In this document: in pieces, positions 1 to 6,441 of the stretch
Position numbering within the stretch: the first letter of the stretch is position 1
Layout of the letters: each line of letters opens with the position of its first letter
NCBI GenBank assembly: GCA_900546465.1
Contig: URCX01000111.1
Span: forward strand, 1 to 6,441
From: an uncultured Bacteroidota bacterium
GTDB taxonomy: Bacteria; Bacteroidota; Bacteroidia; Bacteroidales; P3
Direction: 5' to 3'
DNA: 6,441 bases
The notes under the pieces: generated by a model
The model's database searches: none
What the model was told of the DNA's origin: nothing
Seen by the model: only the letters and a program-made list of their open reading frames with translations
Position numbers and translations under genes: made by a program

Positions 1-252
1 TTTATCCGCCCCTCCTGTCTTATAATAATTGATTACGTCCTTGGAATGAAAGACATGAAAAAACTCATCACCCGAAATACCTGCGTCCCTCGCAAGAAAA
101 ATCAAACCGAAAAGCGAAAAAATAATCGCAAATATGAAAATGGGACGCCAAGCAAGCCATTCCCCCTTCTCCGTCAAGCTGTTTTTGTTTTTCAAAGCGG
201 AGAACGGTTCTTTGAAAAAGTAGTCTGCAAATCTTTTCAGTGCATTCATCAT
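1..252 (-). CDS. Partial GT-C type membrane glycosyltransferase (GT39/ArnT-like), N-terminus only
   Basis: Only the first 84 codons are in the window; the frame is open to position 1 and continues beyond it. It starts with two ATGs in a row (252 and 249), and I take the first. Residues 1-36 are a charged, probably cytoplasmic segment. Residues 37-54 (from PIFIFAII) are a clear membrane helix. It is followed directly by RDAGISGDEFFH, with an Asp-Glu pair at residues 62-63. A first helix followed by a loop with an acidic pair is the hallmark of GT-C glycosyltransferases such as the PMT/ArnT families, which move sugars from polyprenyl-phosphate carriers on the outer face of the inner membrane; the acidic residue is usually catalytic. 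The substrate cannot be told from this fragment. An 84-codon reading frame on the opposite strand (46-300) is its shadow. The family call is inference from a short segment; the coding call is firmer. Confidence 0.6.
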   Translation of the reverse strand, partial: MMNALKRFADYFFKEPFSALKNKNSLTEKGEWLAWRPIFIFAIIFSLFGLIFLARDAGISGDEFFHVFHSKDVINYYKTGGADK

Positions 253-278
253 GTCAAAATCTTATCTGATAATATCTG

Positions 279-286
279 CAAAGATA
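279..286 (-). promoter_or_regulatory. Probable -7 promoter box of the glycosyltransferase gene
   Basis: The minus strand reads TATCTTTG, a full match to the Bacteroidota -7 element TAnnTTTG. It ends 26 bases before the first ATG of the partial glycosyltransferase gene. No clear TTTG element is present at the usual distance upstream (about position 306-309); a run of nine A on the minus strand lies just upstream instead. It suggests that this gene is transcribed separately from the operon to its right. Confidence 0.5.
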
Positions 287-448
287 ATATTTTTTTTTGA
301 AACCGCTGTCCGACAATCCGATTTAGAACAGACAAAAGAAAATTTATAGCCAAAACATTCCTTTTCCACCCTTTGCGAACAAAAGCAACACCACCCTGTT
401 TTCACCCATCAAAAACAGCCGAAACCAAAACGGCGTCCTGATTTTCTG

Positions 449-480
449 AAACGCCGAAAGAATTTTTTCTTTCGGCGTTT
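449..480 (-). terminator. Hairpin terminator, probably of the four-gene operon
   Basis: A perfect 12-base-pair inverted repeat, AAACGCCGAAAG (449-460) and CTTTCGGCGTTT (469-480), encloses an 8-base loop. It begins 30 bases past the stop codon of the 279-residue protein gene, where an operon terminator would be expected. The T-rich run is better on the plus-strand side (TTTTAATTTTTT) than on the minus-strand side (GTTTCAGAAAAT), so the hairpin could work in both directions, although no plus-strand gene precedes it here. No other intrinsic terminator is seen in the minus-strand operon. Confidence 0.7.
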
Positions 481-510
481 TAATTTTTTGGAAGGGCGTT
501 TCGTGCGGGC

Positions 511-1350
511 TTATTCTTCGTCCATGGGGATTATGTCGAAATTGTCGAAGGCTTGGTCGTCGTAGAGGATTGTGCCGTTATGGTCTATGGAGTAATAGTA
601 GGTGGGGCTGCCTTCGGATTTCAGCCATACGTATTTGTTCATCAGGAAGTTGAAGAGGTATCTGCCGCATATCTCTGCATTGGAACGGGCTAAGAGGTAG
701 GCGTCATTGGGATTGATTTTCGTTATTTGATAGTTGACATAGTATTGTCCATTGTCTTGTTCTATGTATCCGAAGAAGTCGTCTGTTGTTTCGTCATCGG
801 CAAAGAACATTTGGCGGCTTGTGCTGTCGGCTTGGTCGAAAAGAAGCCATGTGTTCCAGCGTAAGCCGTTGAGGAGTTTGTCATAGGTGATGTGCTGCCC
901 GTATTGATTGGTTGCAAGGCTGTCGCGACTCATGTATTCTTCCAATTCCAACTGTGCAATGCTCAATGTATGTTCGCCTGTTTTGAGTTGTGCAGGGAAG
1001 TCCTGCGGATTGCATTCCACTACCTTGAATCCGAGTGTGGAGAGAGTGGAGAGAAATTCGGCACGGAACTCGGAAAGAAGAATATCATCGTGAACCTTGT
1101 CGAGGACAAGGGTGTATTTGTCTCGTAGTTGTGCTTGGCTTGTGCTGTCAAGCTCATCGAAACCGGGCATTGAGTTTATTGTCGAGTTGGTGTGCATAAT
1201 CCTGTCGGTGAAACCTACATAGATTGTTTCGCTTGTGGCTGTGTCGCTTTGCAAAGCAACAAACTCTTTGGCGAAATTCTGTGCCTGTATGCCGGACTGC
1301 CCGAGGAGCAGAACGCAAAGGCTTGCGAAATAAAACAATTCTTTTTTCAT
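511..1350 (-). CDS. Exported protein of unknown function, last gene of the parC operon
   Basis: I do not recognise this 279-residue protein. It starts with a signal peptide: MKKE, a hydrophobic stretch (residues 5-17), then a probable signal peptidase I site after IQA (residue 23). The only cysteine of the leader (C12) sits in a poor lipobox context, so a lipoprotein is unlikely. The mature part is acidic, with no further membrane helix and two cysteines (C113 and C228). Recognisable stretches are YVGFTDRIMHTNS near residue 44, an aromatic-rich NGLRWNTWLLF near 161, FFGYIEQDNGQYYVNYQIT at 192-210, and ICGRYLFNFLMNKYVW near 227. These look like a folded alpha/beta periplasmic or surface domain rather than low-complexity sequence. 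The ATG lies 11 bases after the parC stop codon, so translation is probably coupled, and the hairpin at 449-480 follows. An exported role is inferred from the leader only. Confidence 0.85.
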   Translation of the reverse strand: MKKELFYFASLCVLLLGQSGIQAQNFAKEFVALQSDTATSETIYVGFTDRIMHTNSTINSMPGFDELDSTSQAQLRDKYTLVLDKVHDDILLSEFRAEFLSTLSTLGFKVVECNPQDFPAQLKTGEHTLSIAQLELEEYMSRDSLATNQYGQHITYDKLLNGLRWNTWLLFDQADSTSRQMFFADDETTDDFFGYIEQDNGQYYVNYQITKINPNDAYLLARSNAEICGRYLFNFLMNKYVWLKSEGSPTYYYSIDHNGTILYDDQAFDNFDIIPMDEE

Positions 1351-1361
1351 GGTTTTTGATT

Positions 1362-3917
1362 TTAGAATAATGAACCTTGAACGCCGTCTTGTCCTGCCAA
1401 ATCGCTTGTGTAATCTTCCTCTTCGGCTGTGTCGTCTTCCTCTTCCGGTTCTTCGATTTCGTAAGGCAGGGGCTCAAGCCATTTGATTTCGGCATTACCG
1501 TCTCGGATTATGCGTTTACCTTTTGCTTTCCATTTGTAGATGTCGCAAAGCGAGCTTACTTCGTATTCTTCTCCTGCTATTTCTACTCTTGGAAGCCAAT
1601 CGGTGGAGAGAGTTCGCAGAACGGCTCCTTCTTGTTCTTCAAATATGTTGATTTTTTTCAGGGTCGGTTCGACAAGGAAGCGTTTCAGATATAATGATTG
1701 GCTTTCTTTGTCGATGTAAAAGACCGAGAGGGGTTTTTCGGGTATGAATTTCTCTATGTGAATAAGGTCATCGTCGAAGTGGTTCGCCAAGTCGTAATTG
1801 GTAATTCGGTAATGTCCGGAGGCGTAAAGGCTCAGTATTTTGTCGTCAGAGGAGAATTTGCCCAAGGAAATGCCTCTTTCGTCCCGATTTAATCGCTTTA
1901 TGGCTGCGTCAAACCAAATGCTGATGGCTCCGAGTGTGGAAATACCTTCGGTTTTGCGGCTGGCACTTACGACAATACGCTTAGTGAGTGTGTTTCCTTT
2001 GGCTGTGCGGGATTTGATTGCAAGTTCGGCAAAGTCGTATTCCATTCTGTTGCGTTTCATTCGGGGAGCGGGCTTCATGATTATGTTAACCTTTTCTGCC
2101 TCTCCGTTATGGTTTACGCTCAAATAGATAAGTCTCGAACCTTTTGTGCCTTGTGTTATGTCGTATTCCTTGCCTCTGATGGCGGTTATGATGTTGAAAC
2201 GTTTTACATAGCACTTTCCGAAAGCTCCATCTTGGTAAATGGCATTGTAAATCGTTCTGTTGTCGTTGCGATGATACAATCCGACATACATAATGTTCTG
2301 TCCGAAGTATTCTTTTTCCGAAACCTTTCTCACGAAATAAACTCCGTCTTTGCGGATTACTATCACATCGTCCAAAGCAGAGCAGTCGGAGATGTATTCG
2401 CCGTCTTTGAGTTTGTATCCTACGAAGCCATCGGCGTAATTGCAGTAAAGCTTTTCGTTTGCTATGGCAACGGAGGCTTCTTCTATGGTGTCGAAGCTGC
2501 GTATTTCCGTTTTCCTTTCTCTATTTTTGCCGAATTTGCTTTTGATACGCTCAAAGTATGCAATGGCGTAGTCGATCAGATTATCCAAATCATGTTGCAC
2601 GGCAGCGATGTCGTCTTTTATTGCAATCAAGGTGTCGTCTGCTCTGTCGCTATTGTATTTGGATATACGGTCTATGGGTATTTTCCTCAGGCGATGCACA
2701 TCGTCGAGAGTTATTTCGCGTATGAGATTTTTGACAAAGGGTTGCAAGCCTTTCAGAATGGTGTCATCTATCTGCTCATCGGTAGTACATTTTTCCATTC
2801 TCTTGTAAACCCCTTCTTTTATGAAGATTCTTTCCAAGGAAATCCAATTCCATTTCTCGTTAAGTTCGCTTAGTGCTATTTCAAGTTCCTTTTTGAGCAG
2901 GGCAAGGGTGTTTTGTGTGGATACACGGAGGATTTCGCTTACCGAGGCGAAGCGTGGTTTCTCGTTCTCTATGACACAGGAGTTGGGAGATAGGTTTATC
3001 TCGCAGTCGGTGAAGGCATAAAGAGCGTCAATCGTCTGATCGGCGGAAGTGTCGTTGGGTATGGAGATATTGATTTCGACATCGGCAGCAGTATTGTTGT
3101 CTATCTTTTTTATTTTCAACTGTCCTTTGTCGCAGGCTCTGACTATGGATTCGATAAGACTGTCAGCCGTTGTGCCGAAAGGTATTTCCGTTATGGAGAT
3201 TGTGCGGTTATCCACTTGCTTTATGCGAGCCCTTACCCGCAGACGGCCTCCGCGTAATCCGTCATTGTATTTGGATACCTCCATAAGGCCTCCGGTAGGA
3301 AAATCAGGGTAAATGCAGAAATCTTCACCCTTTAATATCGCAATGGAAGCATCTATAAGTTCATTGAAATTGTGAGGCAATATTTCGCAAGCCAATCCCA
3401 CTGCAATACCTTTGGCACCCTGTGCAAGCAAAAGCGGGAATTTTACCGGCAATGTGTCAGGCTCCATATTCCTTCCGTCATAGGAGGGGTGGAATGTGGT
3501 AGTCTTAGGATTGAATACCACTTCGAGGGCAAACTCTGAAAGACGTGCTTCTATGTAACGGGGTGCTGCCGCACCGTCTCCCGTTAAGATGTTTCCCCAG
3601 TTACCTTGACAATCTATCAAAAGGTCTTTTTGACCCATTGTTACCAAGGCTCCGGCAATGGAAGCGTCTCCATGCGGGTGGTATTTCATGGTATTGCCGA
3701 CTATATTGGCGACTTTGTTGTAGCGTCCGTCCTCAAGCTCCCTCATAGAGTGCAGAATACGACGCTGAACGGGCTTCAAGCCGTCGTTTATGTGCGGAAC
3801 GGCACGCTCAAGTATGACATAAGAAGCATAGTCGAGGAACCAATCGCGAAACATTCCCCTTATGGAAGTCGTTTTACGGGAAGCAGCCTCGTTGTTTGCG
3901 TTTATATTGTCTTCCAT
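1362..3917 (-). CDS. parC: DNA topoisomerase IV subunit A
   Basis: This is the DNA-breaking subunit of topoisomerase IV, which with ParE unlinks daughter chromosomes and relaxes supercoils in the cytoplasm. With the ATG at 3917 the protein has 851 residues, usual for the phylum; an in-frame TTG at 3929 would add four residues, but the ATG behind the A-rich AAACAAAGA is the better start. The breakage-reunion domain fills about residues 20-455: PVQRRILH near 49, HPHGD at 80-84, and AAAPRYIEARL with catalytic Arg120 and Tyr121. The C-terminal beta-pinwheel domain covers roughly 475-800, with blade-like motifs such as AKGNTLTK and RGISLGKF. No GyrA box (QRRGGKG type) is present, which argues for ParC over GyrA. 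A strongly acidic stretch (about 821-840) precedes the terminal QGSLF. The residue after HPHGD is Ala85, and position 89 is Gly where an acidic residue is usual. No parE is in the window. It starts 15 bases after the lemA stop codon. Confidence 0.96.
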   Translation of the reverse strand: MEDNINANNEAASRKTTSIRGMFRDWFLDYASYVILERAVPHINDGLKPVQRRILHSMRELEDGRYNKVANIVGNTMKYHPHGDASIAGALVTMGQKDLLIDCQGNWGNILTGDGAAAPRYIEARLSEFALEVVFNPKTTTFHPSYDGRNMEPDTLPVKFPLLLAQGAKGIAVGLACEILPHNFNELIDASIAILKGEDFCIYPDFPTGGLMEVSKYNDGLRGGRLRVRARIKQVDNRTISITEIPFGTTADSLIESIVRACDKGQLKIKKIDNNTAADVEINISIPNDTSADQTIDALYAFTDCEINLSPNSCVIENEKPRFASVSEILRVSTQNTLALLKKELEIALSELNEKWNWISLERIFIKEGVYKRMEKCTTDEQIDDTILKGLQPFVKNLIREITLDDVHRLRKIPIDRISKYNSDRADDTLIAIKDDIAAVQHDLDNLIDYAIAYFERIKSKFGKNRERKTEIRSFDTIEEASVAIANEKLYCNYADGFVGYKLKDGEYISDCSALDDVIVIRKDGVYFVRKVSEKEYFGQNIMYVGLYHRNDNRTIYNAIYQDGAFGKCYVKRFNIITAIRGKEYDITQGTKGSRLIYLSVNHNGEAEKVNIIMKPAPRMKRNRMEYDFAELAIKSRTAKGNTLTKRIVVSASRKTEGISTLGAISIWFDAAIKRLNRDERGISLGKFSSDDKILSLYASGHYRITNYDLANHFDDDLIHIEKFIPEKPLSVFYIDKESQSLYLKRFLVEPTLKKINIFEEQEGAVLRTLSTDWLPRVEIAGEEYEVSSLCDIYKWKAKGKRIIRDGNAEIKWLEPLPYEIEEPEEEDDTAEEEDYTSDLAGQDGVQGSLF

Positions 3918-3932
3918 TCTTTGTTTCAATGA

Positions 3933-4523
3933 TTAAAACTCTACTTTCGGTGCATTCTCTGCCCCTTGTTGTGCTTGGAAATAAGCCTTTTTCTCAAATC
4001 CGAAGCAGGAAGCTATGATGTTTTTCGGGAAACGTCTTATGCTTGTGTTGTAGTCGTTCACCACATCGGAGTAACGTTGTCTTTCAACGGCAATTCTGTT
4101 TTCCGTTCCTTCCAACTGCTCTTGCAATTCCAAGAAATTCTGATTTGCTTTCAAGTCCGGATAACGTTCGACAACCATGTTAATGCTTCGTAATGCCGAA
4201 GTCAATTCCGCTTGCGACTGTTGGAATTTGTCTAATTGCTCTTGTGTCATATTGTTAGGGTCAAGTTTCATTTGCGAAGCATTGTTTCTTGCCTCTACAA
4301 CTTTGAGCAAAGTCCCCTCTTCGTGCTTTGCATAGCCTTTTACGACGTTTATAAGATTTGGAATCAAGTCCAAACGTCTCTGATATTGGCTTTCGACCTT
4401 CGACCACTGCTTCATGCAAGCCTCATCTTTGCTTACAAGAGAGTTATACGTGCTAAAACACGCTATACCCACCACTGCAAGAATGGCAAGTAAGATAATG
4501 ATTTGTTTGTTCTTTTTTTTCAT
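3933..4523 (-). CDS. lemA: LemA family membrane-anchored protein
   Basis: This 196-residue protein matches the LemA family along its whole length. A short basic N-terminus (MKKKNKQ) is followed by one membrane helix (about residues 8-25), then YNSLVSKDEACMKQWSKV, the helical core with RRLDLIPNLINVVKGYA (50-65), the ERYPDLKANQNFLELQEQLEGTE region (about 119-141), and the ending RRFPKN with FGFEKKAYFQA. LemA proteins have the N-terminus in the cytoplasm and a long helical domain outside the inner membrane; their biochemical role is not settled. C22 does not sit in a good lipobox, so I prefer a membrane anchor to a lipoprotein. The gene follows the TPM-domain gene by 43 bases and precedes parC by 15. 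LemA genes commonly adjoin TPM-domain genes, which supports both calls. The ATG is followed by eight A in a row. Confidence 0.96.
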   Translation of the reverse strand: MKKKNKQIIILLAILAVVGIACFSTYNSLVSKDEACMKQWSKVESQYQRRLDLIPNLINVVKGYAKHEEGTLLKVVEARNNASQMKLDPNNMTQEQLDKFQQSQAELTSALRSINMVVERYPDLKANQNFLELQEQLEGTENRIAVERQRYSDVVNDYNTSIRRFPKNIIASCFGFEKKAYFQAQQGAENAPKVEF

Positions 4524-4566
4524 CTGTCTGTATTTTGTTTTAGTGATTTATTCTTTCATAAAAGTA

Positions 4567-5814
4567 TCAGAATTTGCCGCCTCCGCCGCCTCCGCCGGAG
4601 AATCCTCCACCCCAACTGCCGCCTCCGGAAAAGCCGCTGCTGTTTCCGCCTCCGCCAAAGCCTCCTGTAACAATCACAGGCGGTTTCTTGGGAATTACAC
4701 TCGTCTTTTCGCCGCTATATCCGCAATTCTCACATTTGTAAACCGTCTTCATCAAACCGTCTCTCAAACTTGTGGCAGGTCTGATGACCGTATCATATTT
4801 CTTTGTATAAGTCTTGGCGGAACAAGAAGGGCAGGTTTCGTATTTGGACAAAGCTTTGTCATACTGAAAGACCATGGTGTTATGACATTTGGAGCAAAGC
4901 CATACATCATAGTCCACACTGCCTATTTTTTCCTCTAATTGCTTTACCGTATCAAGGTATTCGTCTTCTTCATTTTCCGATAAGCGTTTCATCATATTGC
5001 CGCAATCGCACTTTATCTTGGCTTTCCGTATTCTCGGACTTTTAATACGATAAACCCAAAGGGCGAGAAGCAATAAAGCAGGCATGAAGAAAATGCCCAA
5101 TATCAGCCAAAGCGTAGAACTCTTCTTCAAAACACTGATACGTTCTTTCTTATTGCAGGCATCAATCTTTGAAACCTTGCTGTTTATCGCAAAAAGGGCT
5201 ATCAAAAGGTAGGCTGTACATAATAATATATAGGTTTGCATATACGGTGTCGGGTCAACAGGCTCTTTTTGTGCAAATCCGTTATCTTCATATTCGGCAT
5301 ACAGCTTATCACACACCGCATCCACTCCTGCCATCAAGCCTTTGTCCCATTCTCCTTTCTTGAAATAAGGAGCCATATTACTGTTGAAAATCCTTGTAGT
5401 TGCCGCATCGGGCAAGGCTCCTTCCAATCCGTAACCCGTTCTGAGGAAAACATCTCTTGCTTCAACGCATAAAAGTATTATCAAGCCGTTATCCTTTCCT
5501 TTGCTGCCCGGTTTCCAAAGGTCGAAGAGTTCCATGGATAAATCTCTTGCCGAAGTGCTTTCATCACCCTTTATTGCAACGACTGCAACCTGTGCCGTAG
5601 TCTTTTGAAAAAGGGCTTCCAATTTCTTATTTATCGTTTCCACGGCGGCTTCCGTCAATATGCCGTCGGGATTCGACACATAACAGGCTGCACAAAGCGT
5701 TTTAGGGTCTTTAATATCCTTTGCCGATATGTTTTGAGCAAGAATGCCGTTGGTAAAAAGGGTAAAAAACAGAACCGACAGCAAGCCCGATATATAGCAA
5801 AAAGTCTTTCTCAT
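4567..5814 (-). CDS. TPM-domain (YgcG-like) exported membrane protein with cysteine pairs and Gly-rich tail
   Basis: The protein has 415 residues. A signal peptide (1-26, cleavage probably after ILA) is followed by a TPM domain at about 45-175. Typical features are YVSNPDGILTEAAVETINKKLEAL, AQVAVVAI, DNGLIILLCVEARDVFLRTGYGLEGALPD and the helical end near KGEWDKGLMAGVDAV. Two membrane helices follow (about 192-210 and 235-254). After them comes a region with four cysteine pairs: C269/C271 (CDC), C307/C310 (CSKC), C328/C331 (CPSC) and C361/C364 (CENCGY), resembling two zinc ribbons. The last 32 residues are a glycine-serine-phenylalanine tail ending GGGKF, as is common in this family. A further CxxC (C41/C44) sits just before the TPM domain. 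TPM domains act at membranes, some in assembly or repair of membrane complexes and some with phosphatase activity; the role here is unknown. It is the first gene of the operon with lemA. Confidence 0.93.
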   Translation of the reverse strand: MRKTFCYISGLLSVLFFTLFTNGILAQNISAKDIKDPKTLCAACYVSNPDGILTEAAVETINKKLEALFQKTTAQVAVVAIKGDESTSARDLSMELFDLWKPGSKGKDNGLIILLCVEARDVFLRTGYGLEGALPDAATTRIFNSNMAPYFKKGEWDKGLMAGVDAVCDKLYAEYEDNGFAQKEPVDPTPYMQTYILLCTAYLLIALFAINSKVSKIDACNKKERISVLKKSSTLWLILGIFFMPALLLLALWVYRIKSPRIRKAKIKCDCGNMMKRLSENEEDEYLDTVKQLEEKIGSVDYDVWLCSKCHNTMVFQYDKALSKYETCPSCSAKTYTKKYDTVIRPATSLRDGLMKTVYKCENCGYSGEKTSVIPKKPPVIVTGGFGGGGNSSGFSGGGSWGGGFSGGGGGGGKF

Positions 5815-5843
5815 TCTTGTTTAAGGAGTTTCTATTCGACAAA

Positions 5844-5851
5844 CAAAGGTA
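5844..5851 (-). promoter_or_regulatory. Probable -7 promoter box of the TPM-lemA-parC operon
   Basis: The minus strand reads TACCTTTG, matching the Bacteroidota -7 consensus TAnnTTTG, and ends 29 bases before the ATG of the TPM-domain gene. I see no clean TTTG box at the usual upstream spacing, only a T/C-rich stretch near 5868-5880. It is the only good candidate for a promoter serving the four-gene minus-strand operon. Confidence 0.55.
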
Positions 5852-5922
5852 CGATTTTTTCCGAAAAGGAAAGAGAAGAGCGAGAAAAAAAGCCCGAAAC
5901 AGCTTACTTTCAAGGAAAATTA

Positions 5923-5930
5923 TTAGTTTT
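5923..5930 (+). promoter_or_regulatory. Probable -7 promoter box of trxB
   Basis: The plus strand reads TAGTTTTG, matching TAnnTTTG, and lies 41 bases before the trxB ATG. It faces away from the operon promoter box at 5844-5851, about 70 bases away, so the 157-base gap between the two genes serves as a divergent promoter region. No obvious upstream TTTG box and no clear operator repeat were seen. Confidence 0.55.
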
Positions 5931-5971
5931 GCACACAGAAACAATAATTCATCTAAGCAAAAAACAAAGAT

Positions 5972-6441
5972 ATGGAAAGAATGAAATGTATTATCATAGG
6001 ATCAGGGCCGGCAGGCTATACTGCTGCCGTTTATGCCTCACGAGCAGGTCTTAAGCCCCTTGTGTTCGAGGGAATGCAGGCAGGCGGACAATTAACGATG
6101 ACAACGGAAATAGAGAATTTCCCCGGCTATCCCGAAGGTGTGCAGGGCAATGAAATGATGGAGCAATTCAAGACTCAGGCTGTGCGATTCGGCACACAAG
6201 TACGTTCGGAGAGCATAACAAAAGTTGATTTTTCCAAACGACCTTTTGTTTTGACGACAGAGAACGGAGAAATTCTTGAAACGGAAAGTCTTATTATCGC
6301 AACAGGAGCGAGTGCCGGTTGGTTGGGTTTGGAAAGCGAGAATAAATTCATGGGACAAGGCGTGTCGGCTTGTGCAACCTGCGACGGGTTCTTTTATAGA
6401 AATCAAACCGTTGCCGTTGTCGGCGGCGGAGATACGGCTTG
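5972..6441 (+). CDS. trxB: Thioredoxin reductase, partial (C-terminus beyond the window)
   Basis: The enzyme passes electrons from NADPH through FAD to thioredoxin in the cytoplasm, feeding ribonucleotide reductase, peroxidases and protein disulfide repair. The first 156 codons are present, about half of a usual protein of 310-320 residues, and the frame runs off the right edge. Visible parts are the FAD-binding GSGPAG loop (residues 10-15), GGQLTMTTEIENFPG (38-52), the ATGA motif (110-113), the redox-active pair in CATCDG (C134 and C137), and the start of the NADPH-binding loop GGGDTA (151-156). These make it a low-molecular-weight bacterial-type TrxB rather than a related AhpF or ferredoxin-NADP reductase, which lack this placement of CATC or carry an extra domain. 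I chose the ATG at 5972, behind the A-rich AAAAAACAAAG; a second ATG at 5981 would shorten it by three residues. It is divergent from the TPM-lemA-parC operon. Confidence 0.96.
   Translation, partial: MERMKCIIIGSGPAGYTAAVYASRAGLKPLVFEGMQAGGQLTMTTEIENFPGYPEGVQGNEMMEQFKTQAVRFGTQVRSESITKVDFSKRPFVLTTENGEILETESLIIATGASAGWLGLESENKFMGQGVSACATCDGFFYRNQTVAVVGGGDTA

Noticed and set aside
46..300. Open frame of 84 codons on the plus strand at the left edge
   Set aside because: It is antisense to the glycosyltransferase start, which has a promoter box, a membrane helix and a family motif; the plus-strand product is basic and featureless.
344..409. Possible 21-codon minus-strand small protein (MGENRVVLLLF...) in the intergenic gap
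   Set aside because: It has no convincing leader or promoter and is short enough to occur by chance; no support beyond an ATG and a stop codon.
1154..1495. Minus-strand frame of 113 codons across the parC end and the next gene
   Set aside because: It overlaps both real genes in another frame and its product is an Arg/Lys-rich translation without domain features.
2109..2873. Open frame of 254 codons on the plus strand inside parC
   Set aside because: It lies wholly antisense to a well-conserved gene, its translation matches no family and has no signal of its own; it is a by-product of parC codon use.
3918..3929. TTG at 3929 as the parC start
   Set aside because: It would begin three bases after the lemA stop codon and add only Met-Lys-Gln-Arg; the ATG at 3917 has a typical A-rich leader and gives an N-terminus like other family members.
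4455..4460. Lipobox at C22 of LemA
   Set aside because: The residues before the cysteine are G-I-A; glycine at the -3 position is a poor fit, and LemA proteins normally keep the helix as an anchor.
4511..4520. Run of eight A after the lemA ATG as a phase-variable tract
   Set aside because: Lys-rich starts made of A runs are common in AT-leaning genomes, the run is short, and the frame is intact with a complete family match.
4567..4670. CCGCCTCCGCC-type repeats on the plus strand as a tandem DNA repeat
   Set aside because: They are fully explained by glycine codons of the Gly-rich tail of the TPM protein on the minus strand.

Overview
The window looks like ordinary chromosomal DNA of a Bacteroidota bacterium, most likely order Bacteroidales. 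The evidence is the style of the ParC, LemA and TrxB proteins, A-rich leaders without Shine-Dalgarno sequences in front of the genes, and three TAnnTTTG boxes of the kind used as the -7 promoter element in this phylum. Base composition and codon use look even across the window. I see no insertion sequence, tRNA, rRNA, CRISPR array or phage gene.

Layout from left to right. Positions 1-252 (minus strand) hold the first 84 codons of a membrane protein that resembles a lipid-linked-sugar glycosyltransferase of the GT-C (GT39/ArnT-like) type; the rest lies outside the window. Positions 253-510 are non-coding and hold that gene's probable promoter and a strong hairpin that probably ends the operon to its right. 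Positions 511-5814 carry four genes, all on the minus strand and closely spaced. In transcription order they are a TPM-domain (YgcG-like) exported protein with cysteine pairs and a glycine-rich tail (5814-4567), lemA (4523-3933), parC for topoisomerase IV subunit A (3917-1362), and an unrecognised exported protein of 279 residues (1350-511). The gaps are 43, 15 and 11 bases, with no terminator seen between them, so one transcript is likely. Positions 5815-5971 are a divergent promoter region. From 5972 to the right edge runs the first half of trxB (thioredoxin reductase) on the plus strand.

How the genes work together: TPM-domain and LemA proteins are often neighbours and probably act together at the cell envelope. 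ParC is a cytoplasmic decatenase with no obvious functional link to them, so the grouping may be only co-transcription. The 279-residue protein cannot be assigned. I did not find clear evidence of a new biological system. The points most worth a second look are the cysteine-rich extension of the TPM protein and its puzzling topology, the loss of the usual acidic residue in the ParC quinolone-determining region, and the unassigned exported protein behind parC.
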